Assembly: GCF_009982895.1 (NCBI RefSeq)
Contig: NZ_WXZL01000041.1
Location: forward strand, 1 to 21,941
Direction: 5' to 3'
Length of the DNA: 21,941 nt
Source of the DNA: Deinococcus alpinitundrae
GTDB lineage: Bacteria; Deinococcota; Deinococci; Deinococcales; Deinococcaceae
Each line of letters starts with the position of its first letter. The stretch's first letter is position 1. Positions 14,568 through 21,928 of this stretch are shown here, in pieces. A program made the translations under genes and the position numbers. The notes beneath the pieces were generated by a model. It saw only the letters and a program-made list of their open reading frames with translations, did no database searches and had not been told where the DNA came from.

Positions 14568-15330
14568 GGTGGGCTCCCACCGGCAGGCCGACGGCCTGCG
14601 CTACTTCCTGCGCCAGCTTCTGAATATGCTGGTGTGCCTCACTGCCAGGAGCGAACACCCCTACTGGTTGCTGCGCGGACGTCGAATCATTCCACGTCGC
14701 GGCGCGGTAAGGGATCGGACTGGCCAGCGGTGTCAAGCGCTCACGCATCGCACTGAGCGCCTCCTTGTCATGCAGTTGGCGCCGGTCGAACAGGGTTGGC
14801 ACGAAGAGAGACACATTCAGCTGGGGATTAAGCTTGCGGTATGAGCGCAGAGCCTGACCAACTCCCTCAATGCCGTTGATTCCTTTTTCGCGGGTGGGCA
14901 CCGGCACGATCAGATGATCAGCCGCGATTGCCCCCAGCACACTGAGTTGCCCCAGCGACGGCGGTGAGTCGATCAGCACAGCGTCGTAGTGTTCGCGCAG
15001 GGCCTGAAGATGGTTACGCAGATGCATTTGTGCTCCGGTGACGCCCAGCACCCGCGCCTCGGCGAGTGCCAAGCCGATGTTGCTGGGAATCAGGTCGATG
15101 CCGAATACCGAGTAGGGCTCGGGCAGCGGCTGGTCATCCACAGCGGTGTCGTGTACTGTCCGCTCCTGGGGCACGCCTCGCACGCCCAACCAGGATGAGA
15201 GATTGGCTTGAGGGTCGAGGTCAATCAGCAGGGTGCGCAGCCCCCAGGTCCCGAAGGTGTAGCCGACATCGCGGGTTAATGAGCTCTTCCCCGCTCCACC
15301 CACGTGATTGAAAAACGTCATGACGACCAT
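14560..15330 (-). CDS. parA: ParA-family partition ATPase
   Basis: A 256-residue type Ib-like ParA without an N-terminal DNA-binding domain. The deviant Walker A is NHVGGAGKSSLTRD near residue 8, Walker A' is LLIDLDPQANLSSWLG, and Walker B is YDAVLIDSPPSLG. The signature Lys that normally begins the deviant P-loop (K-G-G-x-G-K) is Val, while the catalytic Lys of GKS is kept. I recall Ala here in other deinococcal plasmid ParAs, so the change may be lineage-typical. ATG 15330 has GAGG 8 bases upstream; ATG 15321 is the alternative. Two palindromes lie just upstream. Confidence 0.92.
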   Translation of the reverse strand: MVVMTFFNHVGGAGKSSLTRDVGYTFGTWGLRTLLIDLDPQANLSSWLGVRGVPQERTVHDTAVDDQPLPEPYSVFGIDLIPSNIGLALAEARVLGVTGAQMHLRNHLQALREHYDAVLIDSPPSLGQLSVLGAIAADHLIVPVPTREKGINGIEGVGQALRSYRKLNPQLNVSLFVPTLFDRRQLHDKEALSAMRERLTPLASPIPYRAATWNDSTSAQQPVGVFAPGSEAHQHIQKLAQEVAQAVGLPVGAHHG

Positions 15331-15331
15331 G

Positions 15332-15345
15332 CAGTGACCTCACTG
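15332..15345. promoter_or_regulatory. Palindrome CAGTGACCTCACTG over the parA ribosome binding site
   Basis: Exact 6-bp arms around CC, one base upstream of the parA ATG. On the minus strand it covers the GAGG ribosome binding site and touches a TACAGT -10-like hexamer. It shares the GTGACC half-site with the larger palindrome 18 bases away, as expected for repeated binding by one regulator, probably ParA or ParB. Confidence 0.5.
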
Positions 15346-15362
15346 TACCGTATGAAGCCGTA

Positions 15363-15380
15363 GGTCACAACGTTGTGACC
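15363..15380. promoter_or_regulatory. Perfect 18-bp palindrome, parS or par operator candidate
   Basis: GGTCACAACGTTGTGACC is fully self-complementary, 32 bases upstream of parA. It differs from the canonical chromosomal parS (GTTTCACGTGAAAC) but has similar size and symmetry. I found no second full copy in the window. Confidence 0.55.
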
Positions 15381-15445
15381 CGACTGATGATCGTCCCAGA
15401 CGTCAAACCAAGGCCGTTGTAGCAAGGAGGAGTAACTTCCCAGTC

Positions 15446-15462
15446 TCCCCCATTCATAACGG
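15446..15462 (-). repeat. Inverted solitary iteron overlapping the repA stop codon
   Basis: On the minus strand it reads CCGTTATGAATGGGGGA, identical to the origin iterons. Its CCG TTA TGA supplies the last two codons and the stop of repA. It lies about 1.4 kb from the main array, in inverted orientation. Confidence 0.75.
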
Positions 15463-16812
15463 CAACTCTCGCTGTTCAGCGAGCAATCGCCGCACGCCCT
15501 GAGCCACCTGTCGCCGCTCAGCCCCTGGACGGGTCAAGACTTGCGAGCGCAGGCTAATGAGCGTTTCTGTCGGCAGTGTTGCCAGATCCTCGGCCCGCAG
15601 ATGTTCGCCGACCAGCAGGAAACTGAGTACCCGCAGTAGGTCATCACGCGACGGCTGCGCCAGCTCAGCTTCGACCTTGGCTACCTCCTTCTTGACCTGC
15701 TTCTGGATTCGGGTACGTGCGGCCTCCACTTCCTTGGGCTGGTGAGTGCCGCTGGGCCAGGCGTACTTACCGTTGCCGTAGCTTCGCACGACGTCGAGTA
15801 CGAATCCCACAGGATTGGCGGGCGAATAGCCGTGGGTCAGGATGGCCCGCGCCTGAGCCACGCCGTCCTCGACTTGTCCTGCGTAATCGAAGGCTGCCTT
15901 TTTAGCGGCCACCAGCGGCACCTTGAGCGCCACCAGCAGCTCGACCAGCCGGGCATCCGGTTCAGGCACCGCCTGGCCGAAGCTGTAGGTCAGCGACTGC
16001 TTGCGGCCCACACCTGTGATCACCACACCAGTCAGGTACTCGGTCTGGATTAACATCTCGTGGATCGGTTCGAGAGTACGGCGGATCTTGTCGGGTCTGT
16101 CGCTGGCGATGCCGCAGCGCTGCGCCAAGTCCATCAGTGAAATCGTGAGCGTTGCAGCGCGGTCGTGGTGCTGTACCGGATCATGCCGCAGCGAATCCAG
16201 CACTCGGTAAGCCGCGCGGGCCGGTTGACCGAGCTGACGGAGCAGCGTGGCACTGACTGGCTTGAAGTACCCGTTGCGGATATTGCGGGTGAGCTCGCGG
16301 GGCAGGGTGACTGCGATCTGTTTGGCACCGTCTGTATCGCGCCGTGACCTCGTAAAAATCAGCTTCTCGATCAATCTAAAGCCGACTGTGACCCAATCAT
16401 CGTCCTCATGACTGCGCCAAGCGCCGCTGATCCAGTATTGGGTCGAGCTGAGGCGCTCTAGGCTGACCCGCAGCATCTGACGGTTGGCCCCGGTATCCGC
16501 GAGGCCGCACAGCTGAAGTAATCGGTACATGGTGAACCCGAACAGCCCGTCATCCGGACAGCCCTGCTCGATGTAGAGCTCTTGAAGAGCCAGATAGGTA
16601 TCGTTGTCGATGCCGTGCGGCACACCGTACTTTTGAATACCGTTGCATTCGATTTCACTGGGTATGCCGTTGCGATTAAAGCTCACTTTCCACTGAGCAT
16701 AATCCTCGGCGATCTTGCGTTGGATGGAGATCAGCCCCAATTGACCCACATTGAGATCCTCACGCAGCACAATGGCCTGTTCGGCCTCTTCGACCGTGGG
16801 CACCCTGGACAT
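15454..16812 (-). CDS. repA: Replication initiator protein (RepA-type)
   Basis: A 452-residue protein. The N-terminal ~250 residues fit the initiator family of iteron plasmids in Deinococcus-Thermus and proteobacteria (replication initiator protein A type): NVGQLGLISIQRKI, GIPHG-like KYGVPHGIDNDTYLAL, FGFTMYRLLQLCG, QPARAAYRVLDSL and ISLMDLAQRCGI, consistent with two winged-helix units. The C-terminal third is helical and basic (EVEAARTRIQKQVKKEVAKVEAEL). It should bind the iterons at 16849-17170 and open the origin. It is transcribed away from the array; a TAGACT hexamer 5 bases ahead of the ATG suggests a leaderless transcript. The N-terminal text and promoter support this start. Confidence 0.85.
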   Translation of the reverse strand: MSRVPTVEEAEQAIVLREDLNVGQLGLISIQRKIAEDYAQWKVSFNRNGIPSEIECNGIQKYGVPHGIDNDTYLALQELYIEQGCPDDGLFGFTMYRLLQLCGLADTGANRQMLRVSLERLSSTQYWISGAWRSHEDDDWVTVGFRLIEKLIFTRSRRDTDGAKQIAVTLPRELTRNIRNGYFKPVSATLLRQLGQPARAAYRVLDSLRHDPVQHHDRAATLTISLMDLAQRCGIASDRPDKIRRTLEPIHEMLIQTEYLTGVVITGVGRKQSLTYSFGQAVPEPDARLVELLVALKVPLVAAKKAAFDYAGQVEDGVAQARAILTHGYSPANPVGFVLDVVRSYGNGKYAWPSGTHQPKEVEAARTRIQKQVKKEVAKVEAELAQPSRDDLLRVLSFLLVGEHLRAEDLATLPTETLISLRSQVLTRPGAERRQVAQGVRRLLAEQRELPL

Positions 16813-16817
16813 ACCCC

Positions 16818-16823
16818 AGTCTA
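16818..16823 (-). promoter_or_regulatory. -10 element TAGACT for leaderless repA transcription
   Basis: TAGACT (minus strand) is followed by GGGGT and then the repA ATG, placing transcription start at or next to the start codon. The first iteron begins 26 bases farther upstream, so RepA bound there could repress its own promoter. Confidence 0.45.
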
Positions 16824-16848
16824 GTCGTTTTGGCCTGCTAACACGATA

Positions 16849-17170
16849 CCGTTATGAATGGGGGGAACCATCTGCTGATTCCCCGTTATGAATGGGGGGA
16901 AAAGAGGAAATACCTCGTCTGGGTGGGTATATCATGCGTTTTTCTCCCGATACCGTTATGAATGGGGAGAACAGCTGCCTGAGTACCGTTATGAATGGGG
17001 GAAATCAGCGGAAACAGGTCGCCTTCTCCTCTCGGTTCCCCCGTTATGAATGGGGGAAACATACCGTCATGAATGGGGGGAAATCAGCGGTTAACCCCGT
17101 CATGAATGGGGGGGGAAGTGTCCAAAATACCGTCATGAATGGGGGGAAATACCGTCATGAATGGGGGGAA
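16849..17170 (+). repeat. Replication origin: nine direct iterons CCGTYATGAATGGGGGGAA
   Basis: Nine copies start at 16849, 16883, 16953, 16986, 17041, 17064, 17097, 17130 and 17152, all in the same orientation. The first five have TTATG, the last four TCATG. Start-to-start distances are 34, 70, 33, 55, 23, 33, 33 and 22 bp, close to multiples of 11, so bound RepA would lie on one face of the helix. The third copy has GGGGAGA instead of the longer G run. Iterons beside an initiator gene define an iteron-controlled plasmid origin; binding and copy-number control are inferred from family knowledge. Confidence 0.93.
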
Positions 17171-17640
17171 AGTAGCGGTCGATGTTGTCTGGCACACGCG
17201 GCGACTTACCCCTGATGTTGATTCGTATCAAGTAGTAACAGATGTATTACTAAAAGATAAACAACAATCATGGAGCTGGCATCAGGAAGTAGGGTGTCCG
17301 CAGAGCCAAGTTTGGTGTCAGAGGTCTAGGTTATGCCTGTCCGATAGACCCACGCCGCAAGGACTGATGGCAGATTGGGGAGTGGGCAGGGGAGACGTCA
17401 TGTAGCGTCTCTCTGTCATCTCGAGCACAGTGCGCATCTTCCCGTCAGCAGCGTGAATATGAGACTTGAGGTGAAAACTTGTTGTCGACTACCTTGGTTA
17501 AGGTCCAAATAGAGGCCAGGAAGGGCAGTCGAAGAAGGATTGTGTGGGATCCGGCTAAAGTGCGTTTGTTAACATCAATGAATAGCTGAATTCTGAGATT
17601 TCTCTGCTCCGAACTCGCAGGTAGTTCCTGGTGGATGCTG
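17171..17640. other. Non-coding stretch after the iterons, with AT-rich segment and hairpin
   Basis: About 17219-17275 is distinctly AT-rich next to the iterons and could be the DNA unwinding element; I see no clear DnaA box. A short hairpin, GAGACG (17392-17397) with CGTCTC (17406-17411), is followed by TCTGTCAT. The small ORFs here have no protein-like character. Confidence 0.4.
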
Positions 17641-18021
17641 TTATTGATCAAACCAGATGACGAGGCGGACAGGCTGAGGTTGGTATGCATCGCTGAGTGT
17701 GGCCATCAGGGCGAAAAGAACGTTCCACCCTGGTAGGGCGGCTACATCAAGTAAGGGTTGAAATTGGCATTCATCCCAACGTACCCAGGTCGGCCGCTCC
17801 ACACTGCCCCACTCTTTCACCTCAGCCGCAACGTGTGGGGAGATGTCGTCTGGAAGCCCACGAGCAGCAAATGCTGTCGTAGCCGCTGTTGACCGGCCTG
17901 CGAACCACGTGTCAAACAAGGCGTAATCCCGCTCCATGAATTGGGTAGCCACAACCACGGCATCCCAGCAGCGGTCGTCGGGGTCATACACTTCGACCCA
18001 ACCATGTGCGTCAGTGGCCAT
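17641..18021 (-). CDS. Hypothetical 126-residue protein
   Basis: It starts MATDAHGWVEVYDPDDRCWD and is rich in Trp and acidic residues (MERDYALFDTWFAG, RGLPDDISPHVAAEVKEWG, PTWVRWDECQFQPL), ending IWFDQ. Similar small acidic Trp-rich proteins occur scattered in actinobacteria and Deinococcus, some as orphan immunity-like proteins, but I cannot name a family. A longer frame starts at 18099, but that part overlaps the end of the neighbouring IS and looks non-native. ATG 18021 begins the protein-like text and has only a weak ribosome binding site. The IS insertion just upstream may have displaced its promoter. Confidence 0.6.
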   Translation of the reverse strand: MATDAHGWVEVYDPDDRCWDAVVVATQFMERDYALFDTWFAGRSTAATTAFAARGLPDDISPHVAAEVKEWGSVERPTWVRWDECQFQPLLDVAALPGWNVLFALMATLSDAYQPQPVRLVIWFDQ

Positions 18022-18067
18022 TCTTGACAGCCTAACGGAAGGTCGTTCCGATCCAGTCGGCGAGTTG

Positions 18068-18946
18068 TCATAGAACGAGCGATGAGATATGGGATTCAAG
18101 GGTAGGATGAGGTGGGGAATCTCGAGCTAACCGACGGAGCATCAACCGAACCATGGCCAGATACACCAACATGTCAGTGGTTTCTGGAAGAGCCTCGTAA
18201 TCCTTGGACAAGCGACGACATTTCCCCAACCAGGCGAACGTTCGTTCGACGACCCAGCGGCGGGGCAAGACGTGAAACGTCTTGCGGGGATCTATCTCCT
18301 CAACGAGGTCTGGCGTGTACCGTTTGGCCTGTCTCCACCAGGGGTAAACCACTTCCACCAGGACTCCGGCGCTGTCTTTGGCCCATTTCAGGAAGCCACC
18401 GGTGTAGCCCTGGTCTGCCCAGACCTTCTCCAACTTCGGGTACGTTTGCCTCACGCCATCTAGGACGAGTTTGCCGCCTTCACGATCCTGAACGTCCGCA
18501 GGATGCACAACCACCTGCAGAAGCAGGCCTAAGGTGTCCACCAGGATGTGTCGTTTGCGTCCACTGACCTTTTGAGCACCATCAAAGCCCCGAATGCCGC
18601 CAGCTTCGGTTGTTTTCGCACTCTGGCTGTCAATGATGCCCGCTGTGGGCTGCGGATCACGGCCAGCGGCCATGCGAACTCGCTCGCGAAGCACGTCATG
18701 AACGTGTTTGAATACGCCTCGCAGGCGCCATTTACGATATTGCGCGTAGACCGTGATCCAGAGCGGGAAATTGAGTGGCAGGAGTCGCCAGGCACATCCA
18801 GTCTTCAGCACATAGAGCATGGCGTTCACCAGGACTCGCGGAGAATGGATGCGCTTACGCCCAGTCGGCCTTGGACCAGGGAGCAACGGTTCGAGCAACA
18901 CCCATTCTTGGTCCGAGAGGTCCGAGTTGTACCCAGTGCCTGTCAT
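18068..18946 (-). CDS. IS5-family (IS427-like) transposase, intact
   Basis: A 292-residue DDE transposase with no interruption, opening MTGTGYNSDLSDQEWVLLEP. The DDE residues are the Asp of GIIDSQSAKTTE, the Asp of VWADQGYTGGFL and the Glu of RWVVERTFAWLGKCRRL. GRKRHILVDTLG is also typical of IS5-group enzymes. Unlike the IS5 copy at 4646-5525 it looks functional. A longer frame from 18970 adds MLFILLWG and is unlikely. The last residues (ESHISSLVL) may be read through the element's own end. Terminal repeats could not be fixed: the flanks share only short matches such as GTGGGG. Confidence 0.88.
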   Translation of the reverse strand: MTGTGYNSDLSDQEWVLLEPLLPGPRPTGRKRIHSPRVLVNAMLYVLKTGCAWRLLPLNFPLWITVYAQYRKWRLRGVFKHVHDVLRERVRMAAGRDPQPTAGIIDSQSAKTTEAGGIRGFDGAQKVSGRKRHILVDTLGLLLQVVVHPADVQDREGGKLVLDGVRQTYPKLEKVWADQGYTGGFLKWAKDSAGVLVEVVYPWWRQAKRYTPDLVEEIDPRKTFHVLPRRWVVERTFAWLGKCRRLSKDYEALPETTDMLVYLAMVRLMLRRLARDSPPHPTLESHISSLVL

Positions 18947-19218
18947 GCCCCACAGTAGAATGAAAAGCACGTCCCAGAGTGATTTAAAGCGTTAACATAC
19001 GCACTTTAGGCGATGTCTGCCTTCTCGCTGGCCTGAAGCCCGGTCGAACGCCACGGTGACTGGGGAGGGATGGAAGACTTAGGGAGGAAAATCGAGTACG
19101 TTGACCAGTCGTGGAACGAATCTTTTGGCGGATGTGGTCCCTATTGACCAGTAAGCATAGCTGGATTGACTCGCTCTGGTGGGTGGCGTTCCTGCGGCCC
19201 GACGGGCAGGCTGTGGGC

Positions 19219-19974
19219 ATGAAGCCAACAAGCGGGGTGGTGCTGGTCACAGGCGGCAGCCGGGGAATCGGGGCGGCGACCTGTGTACTAGCGGGACGCG
19301 ATGGGTACGCCGTCGGCGTGAATTACCGGAAGGACGCTTCTGCAGCGAAGCAGGTCGTCGTACAAATCGAGGCCGCAGGTGGCCAGGCTATTGCCATTCA
19401 GGGTGACGTGAGTGAGGAGTCGGACGTGCGGCGGGTATTCGACACGATGCAGGAGGCTTTTGGCCCACTGACGGCGCTGGTGAACAATGCCGGCATTCTG
19501 GGCAGGCAGGCTCGCGTAGCGGACATCGATGTCGCCCGGTTGCGGCGCGTGCTGGAGACCAACGTGGTCGGGGCGTTCCTCTGTGCCCGTGAAGCGGTGC
19601 GGCGGATGTCGAACCACCGCGGGGGGGTAGGTGGAGCCATTGTGAACGTGTCGAGCCGGGCAGCGGTGCTCGGTTCACCGGGGGAGTACGTCGACTACGC
19701 CATGAGCAAGGGCGCTCTAGACACGCTGACCGTCGGGCTGGCGAAGGAGGTGGCGGCCGATGGCATCCGGGTGAATGCGGTGCGACCCGGCATTATCGAC
19801 ACGGCCATTCATGCGTCGGGAGGTGAACCGGGCCGCGTAGCCCGGCTCGGCCCCTCAGTACCACTGGGCCGCGCTGGGACACCCGAGGAGGTGGCCGAGG
19901 CCACGCTGTGGCTCCTCTCACAGGCGTCCTCCTTCGTGACAGGCACCTTCATCGACGTATCAGGTGGACGCTGA
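19219..19974 (+). CDS. Short-chain dehydrogenase/reductase (classical SDR)
   Basis: A 251-residue NAD(P)-dependent oxidoreductase of normal SDR length. It has the Rossmann cofactor motif TGGSRGIG at ~11-18, NYRKDA after the second strand (Arg suggests an NADP preference), NNAG at ~88, the catalytic Ser in IVNVSSRAA, and the YxxxK pair in YVDYAMSKGALD, followed by RVNAVRPGIIDT. It is closest in style to the glucose 1-dehydrogenase / FabG-like subgroup; the substrate is unknown. A longer frame from 19111 adds a Trp-rich leader without SDR character, so ATG 19219 is used. It is flanked by IS material, and no partner genes indicate a pathway. Confidence 0.9.
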   Translation: MKPTSGVVLVTGGSRGIGAATCVLAGRDGYAVGVNYRKDASAAKQVVVQIEAAGGQAIAIQGDVSEESDVRRVFDTMQEAFGPLTALVNNAGILGRQARVADIDVARLRRVLETNVVGAFLCAREAVRRMSNHRGGVGGAIVNVSSRAAVLGSPGEYVDYAMSKGALDTLTVGLAKEVAADGIRVNAVRPGIIDTAIHASGGEPGRVARLGPSVPLGRAGTPEEVAEATLWLLSQASSFVTGTFIDVSGGR

Positions 19975-20113
19975 TGGCAGACCGCACGCTACTCGGTCCA
20001 GCGATATGCACGCTTGACGTGGGTCCGAGTCCGAGGCGAAAGGCATGGAGGCAGGCGGCTGACCCGGTGGAGTGCCCGACGACCTGGTCGAGAGCACCGA
20101 TGACCTGACCGGC

Positions 20114-20140
20114 GCGCAGGACGGCGCGGCCGTCCTGCGC
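20114..20140. terminator. Strong GC-rich hairpin between convergent genes
   Basis: GCGCAGGACGG (20114-20124) and CCGTCCTGCGC (20130-20140) are exact arms around CGCGG. No T tract follows on either strand. It lies between the convergent SDR gene and the 251-residue gene and may slow transcription from both. A short open frame also crosses it. Confidence 0.45.
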
Positions 20141-20206
20141 CACGTTCGTCGAAGTGTCGCCCGATCGACCGTGGGCCGGTAGGGTTGCTGGAGACGCTGC
20201 CCGAAT

Positions 20207-20962
20207 TTACTCTTCCACTTGCTCCCACACCGCCAGACCAAACCCCGCCAACTTCCCCAGCCCCAGAGGTGGAAACCCGACCTCGCTCGCGGCCTCATCG
20301 CCGTACAGGGCGGTAAAAACGGTTGGCCAGTGGTCGCTTCCCAGTAATGGTCTCAGCACCTGCCGGGTGTAGTTCAGCTCGTCTGGTTCTAGGGTCAGTG
20401 GTTCTCCAGCAAACAAGCCACCGCCGTACCGAAGAGCCGCGCCTTCCTGCGCCAGGTGGTCGGCCAGCGTGATAGGGAGACCACGCTTCAACCGCCAGAC
20501 GGCCCGCATGACCGCCCCGCGCACCTGGGAGCGCAGGTAACCGGCGCTGAACGGTACGTGTGTCCAGAGTTGCACCGTGACCCAGCGCCGGTCTGCCGGT
20601 TGCGTGGGCACCTGCTCGGCCTGGAATCTCCAGGCGGCGTCGGTCAGCCAGCGTTGCGTCCAGCCGTTGCCAGCTTGATCGACCACCACCAGCATGAGAC
20701 GGAACTCTGCCTGCACAGTTTCGAGCCCAGGTTTGATCTCTCTGGCGTATTCAGCGGCCAGCCCCTCAGCATCTACGTTCAGCAGCGTGTCCAGATACTC
20801 CGGCTGCCGTTGGCCCATCGGCGAAAAGTCACCCAGCGGCAGCAACTCCGTACCGCTTGACATCAGCGCCGTGTAGGCCCAGAACCGCTCCAACGTATTG
20901 CGTTCACCCACGCCATACAGGGCGCGCAGTTCTTGCACGATGGGATGGATGGTGATGTGCAT
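20207..20962 (-). CDS. Hypothetical 251-residue protein
   Basis: A complete frame from ATG 20962, starting MHITIHPIVQELRALYGVGE. It is soluble, with no signal or membrane segment. It alternates predicted helices (LLNVDAEGLAAEYAREI) and strands (FRLMLVVVDQAGN, RRWVTVQLWTHVPF), and has a Gly-rich text (LRYGGGLFAGEPLTLEPDE). I do not recognise a domain. Protein-like composition over its full length and codon use like the par and rep genes support it as a real gene. IS6 copy C starts 42 bases upstream of its ATG, so its promoter region is partly inside or next to the IS. Confidence 0.7.
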   Translation of the reverse strand: MHITIHPIVQELRALYGVGERNTLERFWAYTALMSSGTELLPLGDFSPMGQRQPEYLDTLLNVDAEGLAAEYAREIKPGLETVQAEFRLMLVVVDQAGNGWTQRWLTDAAWRFQAEQVPTQPADRRWVTVQLWTHVPFSAGYLRSQVRGAVMRAVWRLKRGLPITLADHLAQEGAALRYGGGLFAGEPLTLEPDELNYTRQVLRPLLGSDHWPTVFTALYGDEAASEVGFPPLGLGKLAGFGLAVWEQVEE

Positions 20963-21046
20963 GGCTGTATGATGCGCCCGGCGGGGTCGAGAAATGGCTT
21001 CAGCGGTTCTGGCAACCTAACATTGAGCAGAGCAAAGCTAGCCAGT

Positions 21047-21069
21047 GGCGGTCTGAAGTTCAGACGGCC
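21047..21069. terminator. Hairpin at the transposase end of IS6 copy C
   Basis: GGCGGTCTGAA and TTCAGACGGCC form an imperfect version of the hairpin at 6890-6912. The minus-strand transposase stop lies in its right arm. Confidence 0.45.
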
Positions 21070-21809
21070 GCATCAACGGCGTGCTGCCGGGCCAGATGAG
21101 CCTTGAACTGGTTCCTTCTTCGATTGAGCGCGGGGACCGTTGTGCGGGTGTGTTGCTGGAGATTCGAAACGCGGGCATGCAAGGCCAGAAATTCCTGCGT
21201 TCGTCGCTGTTTCTTGAAGCCCAGCTGACTTCGCTCCTGTTTTCGAGTCGGGCGATGCGATTGTCTTGGGCAGAACGACACCTGTATGGGGCCTGCCCGC
21301 TGTTCAATCAAGTTGTTGCAACGGGCGTTCGAGAGGACCTGAGTATGCTCCACAGCGCGGAGCACGGGAAGTTCTCGGATGGCCGCTCCGTAACTCCAGA
21401 GCTTGTCAGTATGAATGATGTCTGGCACGTCGTGGTTGATGAGTAAGCGTTCAAAGAAGGTCTTCGCGGCATGGGTGTTCCGATGGGTTTGCACAAGAAT
21501 GTCAAGCACCCTGCCAGTGTCATCGACGGCCCCCCATCACCCGTGTTTCTTGCCACCGATCTTTGTGCATACCTCGTCCAGGAACCACCGGGAACCCCGT
21601 CGGGGTTCTCGGTAACGCAACTCTTCGGTGAGGAGCGGGGCGAACTTGATGTTCCACTGGCGCGGCGTTTCGTGACTGACCACAATGCCGCGCTGGTGGA
21701 GCAATTCCTGCACGTCACGGTAACTGAGGGGGAAGCGGTGGTACAGCCAAACGGCGTGCTGGATGATCATCATCGGAAAGCGGTGGCGGTAGGGTTTGGC
21801 GTCGCTCAC
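21060..21809 (-). pseudogene. IS6-family transposase split by one nonsense codon
   Basis: From ATG 21809: MSDAKPYRHRFPMMIIQHAV onward to GSRWFLDEV (first Asp) and GGKKHG, then TGA at 21537-21539. The same frame continues WGAVDDTGRVLDIL, HTDKLWSYGAAIREL (second Asp) and CNNLIEQ (Glu). Copy E has C-A-C-T-G-G-T-T-G at the stop position, so the TGA is a local mutation. After NNLIEQ come 13 extra residues encoded by the mini-repeat (in frame), then SHRPTRKQERSQLGFKK to the stop in the hairpin. Apart from the stop, the frame is complete. Confidence 0.85.
21264..21302 (-). repeat. 39-bp mini-repeat inside IS6 copy C (site 1)
   Basis: It begins TCTTGGGCAGAACG and ends GGGGCCTGCCCGCTG. It keeps the transposase reading frame and adds 13 residues directly after the presumed catalytic Glu region. 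Confidence 0.68.
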
Positions 21810-21928
21810 GGACGGTCAGCCTACCTTGAACTGGTTAAGGTATGGAATGAACCCCCTCGAGCGGACCAACGGCCAAGCCACTTCGCCCAGACCAGCCGCT
21901 AGGCTGCTCACAGCGCGAAGGAGCCTCA

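Larger units (their letters stand above)
21005..21853 (-). mobile_element. IS6-family element (copy C), inactive
   Basis: The left end GGTTCTGGCAACCTAAC at 21005 resembles copy E. The right end is weaker: the inverted sequence from 21853 starts GGTTCATTCCATACC and so agrees only in part. Flanks GCTTCAGC and CCCTCGAG do not match, so no target duplication. It has a 39-bp mini-repeat at 21264-21302. Confidence 0.72.

Noticed and set aside
14560..15330. Plus-strand ORFs across parA, parB and repA
   Set aside because: They are shadows of well-supported minus-strand genes with conserved motifs.
16849..17170. CRISPR array
   Set aside because: The repeats are short (about 19 bp), with spacings that are irregular multiples of 11 bp, no fixed spacer length and no cas genes. 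They fit iterons beside repA.
17445..17690. 81-codon minus-strand ORF after the origin
   Set aside because: No ribosome binding site, low-complexity Ser/Leu text, and overlap with the better-supported 126-residue gene.
20050..20180. Coding remnant between the SDR gene and the 251-residue gene
   Set aside because: A short open frame (VPDDLVESTDDLTGAQDG) crosses the hairpin but is too short and unsupported to call.
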